NCBI GenBank assembly: GCA_963971225.1
Contig: OZ020267.1
Location: 125,764,068-125,828,067, forward strand
Origin: Melieria omissa
Lineage: Eukaryota; Arthropoda; Insecta; Diptera; Ulidiidae
Length of the DNA stretch: 64,000 nt
Reading direction: 5' to 3'
Position numbers and translations under genes: made by a program. Every line of letters begins with the position of its first letter. Positions within the stretch are counted from its first letter, which is position 1. Under the pieces are notes generated by a model. It was not told the DNA's origin. It saw only the letters and a list, made by a program, of their open reading frames with translations, and ran no database searches. Positions 10,986-23,460 of the stretch are shown one piece after another.

Positions 10986-13900
10986 CCCTCTAAGAGCAAC
11001 TTCTGACCAGCTGTGGAGCAATTTGTCGAATTTCCCAGCTTTTTTGTGAACTTTGACCTTGATGTGACGCCATTTAGCCCCACCCTAGCCCCAAAATTGT
11101 TTGGCTCATGCACTTTTTCATCAAACCGCATAAAATGAGAGATTACGGAGCAACGAAATCGAAAAATCTTGCACTAAATTATGTCTAATGCTCATGTTAG
11201 ATCAAAATCGTGTTCGAATGAAGATTTCAATGCTCTGTTAGCGCAATTTGGGTGAAACAAAACAAATCTTAGGGAAGTGTGTAGACTTACAAGGAGATTG
11301 CAGAAAAATTAAAAAAATAAATTTAAAGAAAAATGCCTTGTATCTTTTTAGGTGGGCAACTTTTCAGTCCACCATTGTTTAATGGTTCTACTGCTGTCTA
11401 TGACTGACGGGTGTCTAATAATATACAAACAATGTCCACATTACTTTTATCAAGATTCATGGTCTCAAGAATCAGTCGGACTGTACTAAATACAAACACT
11501 TTCGTCTGTTTTTAAGTTTATTTTTTAAGTTTATTTAACAAGAAAGTCGCTGAACAAAAGCGATGAAATAAAGTTACCACTGGTCACGTTCGCCAAAACC
11601 ATTTTCAAACCATAATCAAAAACTATTTGAATATTGATGGGATCTGTTGATTATAATTATTAATTCATCAAAGTGATGCTTTCATATCTTCCGAGAAATC
11701 CAACAATAACTGGTGAATATTGCAAATTGATTTCTATTTTTGGTTTACAATTAAATTCAATTGTTTTCAGATTTTTAACACAATTTAATTAAAAACTCTA
11801 TTCAGCATTAGCAACAAAACTGGTTGGTTGACGTAAATGCATTTTAGGCAAAGTGAAGGCATAAAATGGCACATGTACACACAAACACACACACATAAAC
11901 ACACATACACACACACAACTGTACAACTGATTCGCTCGAAAATGAAAAGCTGTTATGTAGCTTTCAACAAAAGAACCGCTTTGCCACAGCGCTCAACCAC
12001 CCATCAAAATCACAACAAGTCATTTCAGCATTTGCCACAAAATGTTGCCATATTACTTTTTGCATTAACGAAAATAACGAAAATGTGTCCGTCCGCAGGC
12101 CGCAAATAATGTCATCAAGTCTGCCAGCACAGCAGCGCATGCAGTGGCCCACACGAGCCAACCAACCAAACAACCAACCAACCGACTAACCAACCAATCG
12201 AACAGCGAACGTACGAACGGACAGAGTGTGTGCCGAGCATATGCGCCCAAAAGTATGTATCGAAAAAGTAAACAATGACAAGGTAAAATCGACTCTGTAA
12301 ATTTTTGGCATGACAGCGTAATTGTGGCAAATAACCAGAACGAAATTGACATTCAATGCTGGGCGCACACAATCACAAACTTATACACACACATACACAT
12401 GTATAAAGCAGGCGCACACAGCACTCGCACTATGGGCTGCTGACACTCGGGGGACAACTCAATATCGGTCTGTCTGTCTGTCTGTCCAACTGACTGTTGT
12501 GTTTGAGCGTGGCGGTGAGGCCAGCTGGCCGACCCCTGTAGTGGTGGTTCAACATTTGCGAGAAGCCAGAAGGTGATTTCGTTTCAATGTTTGTATATGC
12601 GTGTGTATGTGTGTGTGCGCTGCGTTGTCTACTGGTGGCGACAAACAAAGTGAGCACAATTTGCGTTTATTGTAAAAAGCAAACTCATACACACACCCAC
12701 ACCTATACACTTACAAGCACACATGTCATGCAGTCATTGCTTGTTTGTGTGCGTATAAACAATGGCGTCTGGCCGCAAATGGAAACATCGACCTGTGTGC
12801 GGCATCATTAGTGGGTGTCTGGCTATGCGACAAGCCGCCTCACCGCCGTTAGATGAGCCACCACTCACCACTCGCAATTCGACGGTTTATTTTTTTTTAC
12901 TTCAACTCTACGCGAATTTTCTCGAATAATAACGTCAACAAATTGCACAGACACACGCACACAAATTGGTTTGTTTGTCAACAAAAACAGCGTTGACAAA
13001 GCGCCAGCAACAATGACGCAACATGAGAAATGCGCCATTCGGCACATTTCGGTCACGATGGAAATTAATCGAAATGGCAAATCTTTAAATATTTTTTGGT
13101 GCACTTAGGTGCTTACTAGGGAACTCACGCAGGCGCCTGGATTTTCAACAATTTACATCGTAACAAATCAAGGCATTTTCCTTTAATAAAACCCAGATTC
13201 ATCATGTCAATGGTCGACTTCAATAAAACTAAGCGAATCATTTTGAATTTGAAATGTTTGCGCATGAAACCCCTTTACTCCTTTAAGATCACTTTAGAAG
13301 CTGAATAAAAAAAAAATCCATTTTAGTGAATGTGATACACAAAAAGTAAACAGGGCAGATCGAAATGCGCAGTGACTGAGAGCAACTTGTGTGCGGGTGT
13401 GTATTTAGCAGTGCATGAATGGCTGGCTGGCATGAATGGCCACGTAATGAAATGGCAGCAGAGCGTTATGGAACAAAAGGAATCAAATTTCGATACCTTG
13501 AATTGTGGTATCAGAAACCGACGAAAATCAAAACACCCACAACTGTGGAAGCTCAACAATGTCGACAAGGTCAACAAGGCATACACACACTTAGGGTATT
13601 TAACCACTTTAGATCGAATATTGCATATTGCATGCCGCAGTATGCGATTTGACGAATATCCTGATCGAATTTTTGTACTTTGATTCATTTTCACTTTGGT
13701 TGTTCGATTGTGTCCCGCTTTTGGGTACTCATCATTGATTTAACAAACAATTGTCATTAACGTTTCTGCTATGACACAGTTCCGACTGCAAAGCACAGCT
13801 TTCTAAAAATTAGTCATCATCGTAAAGGTTGAACTTAACTGATTTAATGCTATGCCCTTTAGTTGTAGTTGTTTGTCACAAAGTTTCCAGATTTCTCACT

Positions 13901-13989
13901 GATAGCTTTAACATTACATATAAACCCATTAAGCGAGATATTAACGCGGTTTGGTTTGGTTTATATACTGTCAACAAATAAGAACATGC
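10986..13989. other. Noncoding stretch with CA-rich patches
   Basis: Contains CA/ACAC tracts (11876-11922, 12380-12420, 12680-12725), a run of CAAC and CCAA words (12155-12200) and (GTCT)n near 12469-12487. Overlapping short frames on both strands at 12065-12660 and 13320-13700 have no recognisable domains or splice logic and are not called as genes. Confidence 0.5.
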
Positions 13990-15600
13990 AGGATCTAAGG
14001 TCATGACCGGGGTATATACTTCCGAAACTGAAGAGATATGACTGTATACAATTTTCAAATATTCAGTTAGGTAGCAGATTCCTCTTGAGAAGTAGTTAAG
14101 GAGCAGATACCTCATGAGTAATAGTTGACAAACAGTTACTTCCTGAGAAGCACGTACCTCTTAAGAAGTAGTGAAGAAGCAGTTGAAGAACAAATACTTC
14201 TTGTAATATAGTTAAGAAGCAAATACCTTAAAGATCATATACCTTTTAAAAAGTAGTTAAGAAGTAGTGGAGGAGCGGGTATTTCCTGAGAAGTAGTTAA
14301 GGAACAGAAACTTCATGAAATGTAGTTAAGGAGTCCTATTAAGGATCATAGACCTCTTGAAGAGAAGTTAAGAAGCAGTTTAGGGACGTATACCTCCTGA
14401 GAAGTAGTTGAGAAACAGATACCTCTTGAGGCTTGTAGACCTTTTGAGAACTAGCTGAGGGAGATACGTCTTGAGGATCAAGTTAAGAAGTAGTTGAGGA
14501 GCGGATACCTCCTGAGAAGTAGTTGAGGTGCAGATACCTCCTGACTAACATATATCCTGAAAAGTGGACAGCAACACACCCCTTAAGAAGTAAGCAAGAA
14601 GCAGTTGAAGAGCGAATTCCTCCTGAGAAGTAGGTAAGGAGTCCTCTTAAGAATTATAGACCTATTGAAGAGAAGGTAAGAAACAGTTAAGGAGCAGATA
14701 CCTCCTGAGAAGTAGTTGAGAAACAGATACATCTTGAGAGAGAATATACTTCTTGAGAAGTGTAGACCGTTTGAGGAGTAGCTGAGGGTAGATATCTCTT
14801 GAGGACCATCGACCTCTTGAATAGTTGTTAAGAAGCAGTTGAGGAACGAATACTTCTTGAGAAGTAATTGAAGAGCAGACTAACATAACATATCTCCTGA
14901 GATGTAGACAACAACAGACCTCTTACTAAAGAAATAAGCAAGAAACAGTTGAAGAGAGAATTCCTCCTGAGAAGTAGTTAAGGAGCAAATACTTCATGAA
15001 AATAGTCAAGGAGCCCTCTAAAGGATAAAAGACCTCTTGAAGAGAAGGTAAGCAGGAGCTGAGGAGCGGATACCTATTGAGAAGTAGTTGAGAAACAGAT
15101 ACCTCTTGAGGAGAATATACTTCTTGAGGAGTGTAGACCGTTTGAGAAGTAGCTGAGGGTAGATACCTCTTGCGGAACATAGACCTCTTAAGTACTAGTT
15201 AAGAATGAGTTAAGGAGAGGATACCTCTTGAAAAGTAGTTTGAGGAACAGTTATCTGTTGACTAGCATACTTCTTGAGAAGTAGACTGCAACAGACCTTT
15301 TAATAAGTAGGCAAGCAGATGGGAGCGTATTTCTTATAGACCGTATTTCTTAACCGGTTAGGAAGCAGCAAGCAGCAACAGAAGTAAATAATTACATAGT
15401 AAATAGATACCTTTTGCGAAGCAGATACCTCTTGAGAAGAATATACCCTCTTAGGAGTGTAACGTAGACCTTTTGAGAAATAGGCGAAGGTAGATACCTC
15501 TTGAGGAACCAAGATCTCTTGATTAGTAGTTAAGAAGTAGTTGAGGAGAGAATACGTCTTGAGAAAAAGTTGATGAGTAGAAACATCTTTCAACCAAGAG
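13990..15600. repeat. Diverged AG-rich minisatellite
   Basis: About 1.5 kb is built from variants of a ~30-35-bp unit that includes GAGAAGTAGTTAAGGAGCAG followed by ATACCTCTTGA. Dozens of copies are recognisable with frequent small indels, and higher-order stretches recur (for example the blocks near 14390-14450, 14700-14770 and 15060-15140). Minus-strand frames here are Leu- and Ser-rich by-products of the repeat. Confidence 0.85.
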
Positions 15601-15604
15601 GACA

Positions 15605-17234
15605 CTTGCGGGGAGAGATTGGGGACTGTTTGGCGATATTTTGCATAATCTCGATGACACTAGCTGTTGCGAGCATCGGGACACCGACTTGGACGACTTC
15701 ATAGCATAGCAAATCAAAGTTCTGCGACTATGTATGAAGCTGCAGTGAACCGAGTATTTCATGCAATTATGGAATCAATGAGTTACTATAAGAAGAATAC
15801 CCTAACTTCGATAGAAGAATCAGGTGAACTAAGTACTGTCATCACTTATTGTGGCCAATTGGTAAAAACGAAAACGAGAAAAAGACACCTGCAGACGGGT
15901 GCTGAAGTCTCCGCCTTATCAGCTCCTACTTGAAGTCTCCATGCAATTCATGCTAAATTTGTATACATTTTTCAGCTCAGCCAATTGGCTCACGGAAAGA
16001 TGAATAAGCCATGTTTATTAATTAAGGCTTTCGGTTGCTTTAATTACATATACTCTCCACTTTGATTGGATATTACAAGCTTCATACTCTTCATACAGTG
16101 GCACACCACAATGGACAAGAACGTTTTTATTTATTTTGAAGGCCACATTTGCCATAATTTCTTGTACAGCGAAGCGTGTTTAATAACGTGTCCTACACCT
16201 ACAATAAAAACCCATAAATGTTCACACTGCACTACATACTCGTCCGTTGATGTACATTTATATAGGTTCACATGTATATTTGTTTGTGTGGCTGTGCGTC
16301 TTGCTGGTGCCTTATGCGTGGCTACTACAGCAACATCTGTTTCGAGCGCCTCATCCTTTGCAGCAGACACACACAATGTAGGCACAACAACAACAACATA
16401 TCATACGTATAACAAAAACAACAAATGCTGCCGGAACCCCGCCGTGGCAGCGGTGGTGGTGGTGGTGGTGTGCGCTTTCGTAAAATGATGTGACACGATT
16501 TTATCTGCGACGCAGCAACAACCCGACTCTGCTGGTGTCCACGCGGTGCGTCCGGTTCGTTGGTGTTTGATGTGCTAATAGGAATTCTGCTGTTGCTTCC
16601 GTCGCGTGTGTTCACTGCCTCCAGTTGGTTTTAGACGTTTGCTGTGTGAATATGCATGCATGAGTCTGTGTGTGTGTGTGTGTGTGCGTGCGTGTGGGGG
16701 CGCGCGTTGACCTTCGTTGCGCTTGACCGCGTAATTTAGTCATTTAATTTGAGAAACTGTCTGCCTAGTTGGCAGCGTAGCGTTGCGTTGCCAAAGTGAT
16801 AGACGGGCACAATGAACTCTTTGCGAATGCAGCGTCTATAAAAAAGGAACATACAACAATAAAAAGTAAGAGCATTTCGATGGATCCGAACTGACTTTGT
16901 TGTACCCTGCAGGCATGAAAACATTTACTGGGATTGCCCACTTGAAATGCTTTCAGTATGTTTAGTGAAGACACTTGAGAAGTTTTACGTTAAAAGGAAC
17001 AATTCGAGAAGGTTGAAAAATATTTAAAGTGGTTGATAATGTAATCAGAGGGTGTAAGCTTTATCGATTTCTGGGTCCTTTATTGATTTCTACAGATTAT
17101 AAGCATCTCAATAAAACCTTTCAAAACGAGGAATTAAACCGTTGATGCTTTAATGACTTCGAAATAAAACATTGTATGCAGTCAATAGGCTCCATAAGTA
17201 CCCACTTTGCACAACCAGCCATAACTAACCTTAG
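15605..17234. other. Noncoding stretch with (TG)n and (GTG)n
   Basis: Contains a GTG tract at 16453-16470 and a TG tract at about 16668-16696. A plus-strand frame at 15667-15933 and opposing frames at 16066-16615 are not recognised. Their composition follows simple repeats or shows no domain. Confidence 0.5.
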
Positions 17235-17385
17235 CAGTGGCGCACACAGGATTGCATTTTGAGGGTTGGGGGGTTCGTTCATAACTTTTGAGTCCAATAT
17301 CAGTTGAAACTATATTTGACACCAAAAATGTTTGCACGATACTAAAATTCAGGAGAGTTTTAAACCCCCCTTGCATGCACCACTG
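17235..17385. mobile_element. hAT-type MITE, copy 2
   Basis: The left end is CAGTGGCGCACACAGG and the right end TTGCATGCACCACTG, the same inverted repeats as at 3789-3948. The interior shares the CCCCC/GGGGG-flanked layout. The presumed 8-bp duplications (AACCTTAG and AACCTCTT) match at their first five bases, which suggests an older insertion. Confidence 0.75.
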
Positions 17386-18470
17386 AACCTCTTAATTACT
17401 TTAACCTTAAATTCTAACCAACAACGACCAAGTTTCAAAAGCATTTTCACATCGATACAGTTTGTTTTGATGAGTTTGTATCTCTATTAAATATGTGGTT
17501 GTTGGTATTTCGTATTATTTGAAGCAAAAGTTTTTGCTTATTACTGATTACATATTAATTTATGTATTAGGCAGAGTAAAAGTTTGTACATTCCTTCTAT
17601 TTCTATGAACTTTTACAGTGTGCAACATTTGCCTAACGCATCGCTTTCAAGCCAACTTCTGGTTAGGGGTTTTGCATTCACTTTCCATTGGGTTGGCTGA
17701 ACGCGGCGCATGACAGCACAAACAGACAACAGGAAAGGCAAACTCGACAGCCTCAAAAGACTCAACTCAAATGCGGCGCACAGCAGCAGACAGCGAATGT
17801 AATTGAAAACGTCTGCGTGTTGCACACTTGTCGAAGCGCGTTTCAAGCGGCGCTGTTGCAGCAAAATCTTGCAACATCTCAACATCGCAACGCTGCTGTG
17901 CTTCATCCAAAACCAGCATTCTGGCTGCTGTTGTACTGTCAATGCTGCCAACGGTTTGGGATGTCAGCTTCATTGAATCGAAGAAAAACTTAAACAGAAA
18001 ATCATAGGAAATTATAAAACGTTCGTATGGGTTTAATTTAAATCGAATTAAAATATCTGCAAGTTGTAAAAATTAATAATTTTTTTTGGTAATGGGGATT
18101 GTTTGTACTGTTGTGAAAGGGGGATGCTTTGTTGTGGCGAGTTGTGTGGGAGCAACGTGCTTGGTGCCTCATTGGCGCTGTGGTTGTCATTGTCTGGGAA
18201 CTGGTTTGGTTAAAAAGTGGAAGAGGAAGAAACTGAAGGATTTCGTTCCAAAAGTAGGCTCAGAAGTGTGTTTTAGAAGTGAGGAATCAAAGGTCCTTGA
18301 CAGCTGGGGGCTAAAGGAAATACTAACTTGATAGCAGGGACAAAGGAACTAAAGGAGTCGTGGGCCTTTAAAAAAAGGGGTTCCCTGGGACATATTTAAA
18401 AACCAATGAAGTACTTATAACACAAAAGCGAATGGCCAGGAGTTCCACAGTAGCCGGGAAACTTGATGTC
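17386..18470. other. Noncoding stretch
   Basis: No recognised gene. Opposed frames at 17613-17993 overlap on both strands without domains. A frame at 18086-18331 is Cys/Val-rich and unrecognised. Confidence 0.4.
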
Positions 18471-18479
18471 ACGGACTGT

Positions 18480-18960
18480 CTGTTTGTAGACGCCTGGCCA
18501 AAAGGGCCAATAGAATAGAATTAGAATATATACGGGAGCCGAGCACCAACTGTCCAAGACACTGCGTCCAAAGAGAACTATGGTGTCGTATCCCTTATTC
18601 TTTATTGGAGGACTTCATCTCCCCCAATACAGTCCATGAACTCCTTGATTTTTCCCAGATTAGTTCCAGACAGCTCTTTTTCCTGAATAATTTCCTTTCC
18701 CAGTATACGCTTCCTTGCGTGAAGAGGACGGGATACTCGGTTATGATGTGCACGGATGTTTCTTCATCTTCCATGCAAAACCTGCATAATTAGCAGACAG
18801 TGCCCACTCAGGATCCCCGTCATGAACTTAAGCTCCTTTCTGCTTAGGTCCAGGAGTTATTTAGATTTGCCTTCCAAATAGGCCAGAAAGGCCGGAATAG
18901 CTTGGAACAGCTCTGTCCCACCGTGTTGTACCATTTCTGGTTGGATGGCCAAAGTCATAC
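18480..18960 (-). mobile_element. Non-LTR retrotransposon fragment, 3' ORF2 end (minus)
   Basis: On the minus strand a stretch near 18720-18790 reads CRFCMEDEETSVHIITEYPV. This matches the C-terminal Cys/His motif (C-x2-C-x-(D/E)-x-E-x2-H-I) that follows RNase H in I/R1-type non-LTR elements, with the last Cys replaced by Tyr. A fragment of the same element class runs the other way directly beside it, from about 19010. Confidence 0.6.
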
Positions 18961-19009
18961 AACACTCAACACTCACTCAACCTTGATGCCAGCCTGCTTC
19001 TATCAGACT

Positions 19010-19975
19010 TGAACAAACTTGTTGTCTGAAGTATTGGATACAAAATCGCTTTACATAGAAAAATTCGTTTATATGTATCTATCAAAGACGGCAAAGACGG
19101 AAATATACGCGATTGAAAGGTGTGCTTACTTCAACTTAGCGAGGAACTACCGGAATCGGAGAATTGCGATCCTGTCTGATAGCCAAGCGGCAATCAGGGC
19201 ACTAAGCTCATACCAGGTATCCTCGAAACTGGTGATAGATTGCCTTGAAAAGTTTAATGAGCTAGGCCTGTTTTCGGGCATCACAATGGGCCTTTGGGAC
19301 CTCCGAGTGTACTTGCTGAGAACCAGCGAGCCGCCTGTCTTACCTAACCTAACCTAGGCCTGTATAATTAGGTATGGGTCCTCTGGGTTCCGGGCCACGC
19401 AGGTATAGTAGGAAACGAGGCGGCCGACAAACTTGCAAGAAGGGGCGCCTCAACCCCATTCGTCGGCCCAGAACCTTTTTATGGAGGGAGCCTTATCAAT
19501 CCTAACCAGGAAAGATAAGATAATCGGCAGGAATAAATACTGGGACAATCAACCAGGTCTGGAACATTCCAAAGCGATTATCGGGTCATATAGAAGGAAA
19601 AGATTCGAGGAATGTATGAGTTTTTCAAAGAATGACCTGAGAATCATTACAGGTATTATGACAGGGCATTGTAGGTTAAATTATCACCTAACTAAACTAG
19701 GAATCCGTGCAAACGGACATTGCAGGTTCTGTTCGCAGGAAAATGAAACTGCAATGCACATACTGGGAGAATGCCCTATACTTACGCATGATCGGAAGAA
19801 GCACCTAGGGGAATACCTTGTCAGGGGTGCGAACTGGGACTCCAGAGGTATAGGAGATATACTAAAGTTCCTCTCGGTAGTTGGTCTCACAGATGAACCG
19901 TGAGTCCATGAAGGGGCCACAATAGATCTTTAGGTCGCGGTGCACTATCCCCACTAATAATAATAATAATATATC
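19010..19975 (+). mobile_element. Non-LTR retrotransposon 3' fragment with RNase H and (TAA)n tail
   Basis: A plus-strand frame at 19019-19357 contains an RNase H segment (AEIYAIERC-like start, then ILSDSQAAIRALSSY with the catalytic Asp). After a frameshift, VWVPGHAGIVGNEAADKLAR (RNase H C-terminal block) follows near 19384-19440. The frame at 19433-19903 carries HCRFCSQENETAMHILGECP, the terminal Cys/His motif. The element ends in a (TAA)n tail at about 19958-19972. RNase H plus a TAA tail suggests the I or a related clade. The 5' truncation and frameshifts make it dead. Confidence 0.8.
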
Positions 19976-20530
19976 AAAAACTAGTAATTTAATGGCATCC
20001 AAGTTTTTGTCAACTGTCATTCGTTAAACAGCTAATTTTGCATTGGTGTGCATCCGATTTTACTGATTTTATACTCGGATTTCACGCTGTTGTCCGTGTG
20101 AAGTAAGATTATGCCTCCAAAAATAGGGATCCTCCTCTTGCATTGAAAGAATACAACCTAAGTTTTCGTCACTCTTTGCTTTCATATAATGTTCGTTGCT
20201 TCTTGTTAAACCTATAAAAAATTTAAGAATAAAATAATAATCCTTCTTCTAATGTTTGTGTACAATCTCATTTATAGAGTTGATTTTCCGTTGTTGTTAC
20301 TGTTTATTGTTTATCTGATCCTTTCTAAATGTTTGCGCATTGTGCTCCCCTGCTATGTTGAAGTGAGCCCTTTTAATTATGCTTCCCATCACAGAGTCCT
20401 TTTAGGGATCAACAAGGCTGCTACGATTCGTAAATTAGACTTTGCACTTAATAGATCGAATAGATCGATAGACCGAATTTCAAAGTGGACTTTGATAGTT
20501 ATTTCAAGTCTTAGTTTTATAAGAATCTAA
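19976..20530. other. Noncoding stretch
   Basis: AT-rich. A hydrophobic plus-strand frame at 20252-20530 resembles nothing I recognise and has no flanking gene structure. Confidence 0.4.
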
Positions 20531-20544
20531 TGTATTTTAAGTTA

Positions 20545-21600
20545 GGAAGTAAGGTTGTAGTATAAGACACACTTAGGCCTCTATATGGGCCCATTGTGAT
20601 ACCACAAATTCCACCCGTTTGAAATATGTGAACACTGTTTTTTTAACATGTGTGAAACACACACATTTCAAACGGATGGGGAAGAGAGGAAAGGAGGGGA
20701 ACCGTCAGGTTAACGTCGAATCCGAACGGCGGTTTTCACACTTAAAGGTTTTGCCATTGCTGGCCAAGAGCGCACTTGTACGATTCTTGTAATTCTCAAC
20801 TGCTTCATGTGGATCGCGATAGAAGTAGAAAAGTGTTTCACCAGCTCGAGCTAGGAATCGAACCTAGGTCCTCTGGTGTAAGAAGCCGGCACACTACCCG
20901 CTGACTATCGAGGCCAGTGTTGCCAGATTAGGACATTTCCTCCTAGATTTAGGAGATTCTTAGCCTTTTAGGAGACTTTTTCGGAGGAAGAATTGTTTAG
21001 GAGAAAGTTTAGGAGAATAATTTTTTATGTTAGGGGATTTTTCGGGTCCTTAGTGGATTTTTGGGAGATTTTTGGATAACAAGAGAAGCACCAGAGTTTT
21101 CTTCACGAACCCTAATCAACTCTGGGGCCTGGTTTGACCGATTTAGCAACCGTGCCACTCTCAGTTTCGCTCATGTAGTCATTGTTGGGAACACTGGCAA
21201 CAAAACATATTTTTAATAGTGAAAGCACACTATTGTGATACAAATATTTACATAATTTTTTTCTCTCTCGTTCGCATGAACTCGCATTCAAATTTAATTG
21301 AAATTAATACATATGTGCAGCCAAAATAAACATTGCTGTCACAATGAAATCCTGCCAAAAATTTCACTTTTTATTTAATTCATTTGTTATATGTTTTGAT
21401 TTGTTAAGTTTCTGTTGCTAAGCCGAATATAAATAAAATCAGACTTTACAATATTATATGTAAATTTTTTTATGAAAAGTTTAATTCCTTCAAAATTACG
21501 CAAATTAAAAACAAACATTTTTTAGGAAGAAATTTCAGTATTTTTTTAAGATTTAGGAAAAAGTCATTTAAGGTGTCTGGCAACACTGATCGAGTCCGGC
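20545..21600 (-). repeat. tRNA-derived SINE, subfamily B, copy 1, split by a hAT element
   Basis: Flanked by a perfect 14-bp target duplication, TGTATTTTAAGTTA, at 20531-20544 and 21601-21614. On the minus strand it begins GCCGGACTCGATAGTCAGCGG (shown in two parts because the hAT element at 20915 interrupts it). The A-box-like region is followed by a B box, GGTTCGATTCC, near 20857. The body shares ATCCGAACGGC and TTTTGCCATTG with the copy at 49490. Without the hAT insertion the SINE is about 374 bp. Confidence 0.85.
20915..21588. mobile_element. Non-autonomous hAT-type element (674 bp) inside a SINE
   Basis: The ends are CAGTGTTGCCAGA and its inverse TCTGGCAACACTG. Flanking 8-bp sequences ATCGAGGC (20907-20914) and ATCGAGTC (21589-21596) match at 7 of 8 positions, as expected for hAT insertion. 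The interior is AT-rich with repeated TTTAGGAGA words and no coding capacity. It sits within the tRNA-like head of the SINE, so it is the younger insertion. Confidence 0.85.
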
Positions 21601-22002
21601 TGTATTTTAAGTTAAGTTATTTTTGTTCTGTTAGTCTTTAAGGATCTTTTTGTTCCAAAACTTAACTTAACCAAAATAAATTTCCAAGTTGAATTATTCT
21701 ATGTATGAAATTTTCTATTACACTGAGTACTTATAATCCCTATCCGCATTGTCTCTTTTCAAACTATTCAATCTCTTTGAAATGTAAACTGCCAGCATTT
21801 AAACTCAATTCAATGTCCTATGTTCTATAGAAATGAGCAGTAAGAGTTCATAATTTGCAAACATTGCCTACACACTCACATTTTCACACCCTAAGCTCAA
21901 CAGAGTTGCCATATTGCCTCAATTGCTGCAGCAGCCGTTTTATTGCATTCAAAACATTGAACAGCTATTTGCCAATTGCTTAAGCAGCTGTCGATGCTGC
22001 TT

Positions 22003-22026
22003 ATGTGTGTGTGTGTGTGTGTGTGT
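22003..22026. repeat. (TG)n microsatellite
   Basis: A perfect run of about 12 TG dinucleotides. Confidence 0.95.
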
Positions 22027-22387
22027 AAGCATTTTGCTCACAGACAGAACATTATTTACACTTTTCACGCTTTCTGCATATTTTTTTCTTGCCATTTTTC
22101 CCCTTCTTCAGCTGCGTCCTTCTTGCGTATTCCAGCCATTTGCAACTTATTTATGAATGTTCATATCCATGGCTACATATTGGATATACGAGCACGACCC
22201 TGGCATCTGCACGTGCACGCTGCCGCCACTGCTTATGTGTGTCATAAATTTTTCATTCATTTAAACGAGTATAAAGCCATCCTTTGCAGCGACTCCTTGC
22301 CGCTGCAAATGATGAACATTTTTTCGGCGTGCTTCTTCAGCAAACGAAAAATACTGTATGTATGTAAATATTTATGTTGAACCAAGT

Positions 22388-22406
22388 GTGTGGCCGAGTG
22401 GTTGAG
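22388..22406 (+). other. tRNA-Ser/Leu-like A-box fragment (not a gene)
   Basis: GTGGCCGAGTGGTTGAG matches the D-arm/A-box region of tRNA-Ser and tRNA-Leu. No anticodon arm or acceptor pairing follows; a TGGTTTCGAATCTC B-box-like word is 280 bp away at about 22678. It is most likely a SINE head or tRNA pseudogene fragment. Confidence 0.35.
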
Positions 22407-22555
22407 TTCTTAAATATTGACGCAAGGCACAAGGCACTTCAGGTGAGTTGTATTTACATACTCAAAGAAAGCGAAAAGCCGCCCATACAGTAAATGTTTT
22501 AAAATTGTTTATTTGATTGTTTAATATTGAATATTCTTCAACCAGGTTCTATATG

Positions 22556-22611
22556 CATGAACTCGCATTCAAATTTAATTGAAATTAATATGTGCAGCCA
22601 AAATAAACATT
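22556..22611. repeat. Dispersed repeat shared with the hAT element at 20915
   Basis: About 50 bp beginning CATGAACTCGCATTCAAATT and ending CCAAAATAAACATT is nearly identical to 21280-21335, inside the 674-bp hAT element. It is probably a fragment of another copy of that element. Confidence 0.7.
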
Positions 22612-23079
22612 AGTAAATATGAATTTTGTTCATCGCATCACGGTGGCAAATGCATTGGACTGCATGCCATGGACTTGTGGTTTCGAATCTCAATTTATCT
22701 AACAGCAAGAAGAACAAGATTTTTATTGACTTCCTCATCATTCGGTCAGGGCCAACTGCTTTGAGTAAATAGAATCGAGAAAGTATAGAGAAACGTACCT
22801 ATGTGCTACTCAAAATTGACAATTGTGAAGTAACTTTCATAATAAATTTCTTAGACTATGTTAAACTGATCCTTGAGTCAGGTATGAATGTTAAAGGTGA
22901 CCAGTAAAAAAGGTATGTATCGAAAATCACATTACTGAAATGGCTTCGCTGGCAGTAATTCGGGCAGTCGGTCCAGTATTTGTTTTCTCAGCCAGGTATG
23001 TGCAACTTTTTTCGGCAATGGTGTCTCGAATGTTGACTTTCAGTTCGTACTCTTTGTATAAAAAGTTTTAAGCTATGAA

Positions 23080-23460
23080 TTATTTTTATTATTGGCAGGG
23101 AATGCGCACTGTGACCTAAGAGATCTATTGTGCGCCCTTCTTGGAATTCACAGTTCGTCCGTGAGTCCGGTATCCAAGAAGAGTCTTAGTATATTTCCTA
23201 ATCCTCTGGAAACCCATCCTCGTTCATCCTGATACATAGTTTGGTTAGCATGCCGACACCAGTTTCGAGAATACCTGGTACGAACTTGGCTTTGATTGCC
23301 GCTTGGCTGTCCGGCAGGATCGCGATTTTCCGGTTCCGGTATTTCCTCATCAGATTGAAGTGAGAACACCTTTCAATGGCGTTTATTTCCGTCTGGAAAA
23401 TTGTGGACTGCTTTCCTGTAGGTTCCGAGTAACTAACCTAACTAACCTAGAATCGGCGTA
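23080..23460 (-). mobile_element. Non-LTR retrotransposon 3' fragment (minus)
   Basis: The minus-strand frame ends RGLGNILRLFLDTGLTDEL, closely paralleling RGIGDILKFLSVVGLTDEP at the end of the plus-strand element at 19010-19975. Both are followed by similar AGATC-containing 3' sequence and an AT tail. It is a second, 5'-truncated copy of the same or a sister family. Confidence 0.7.

Noticed and set aside
13990..15600. CRISPR-like array
   Set aside because: The repeats are contiguous and diverged with no unique spacers, and the DNA is clearly eukaryotic.
14662..15605. Minus-strand Leu/Ser-rich frames
   Set aside because: They are by-products of the AG-rich minisatellite and repeat the same peptide pieces.
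20838..20914. Possible tRNA gene on the minus strand
   Set aside because: It has A- and B-box-like words but poor cloverleaf pairing, and continues into a SINE body bounded by a 14-bp target duplication. The heads at 1170-1247, 25485-25555 and 49790-49868 were rejected as tRNA genes for the same reason.
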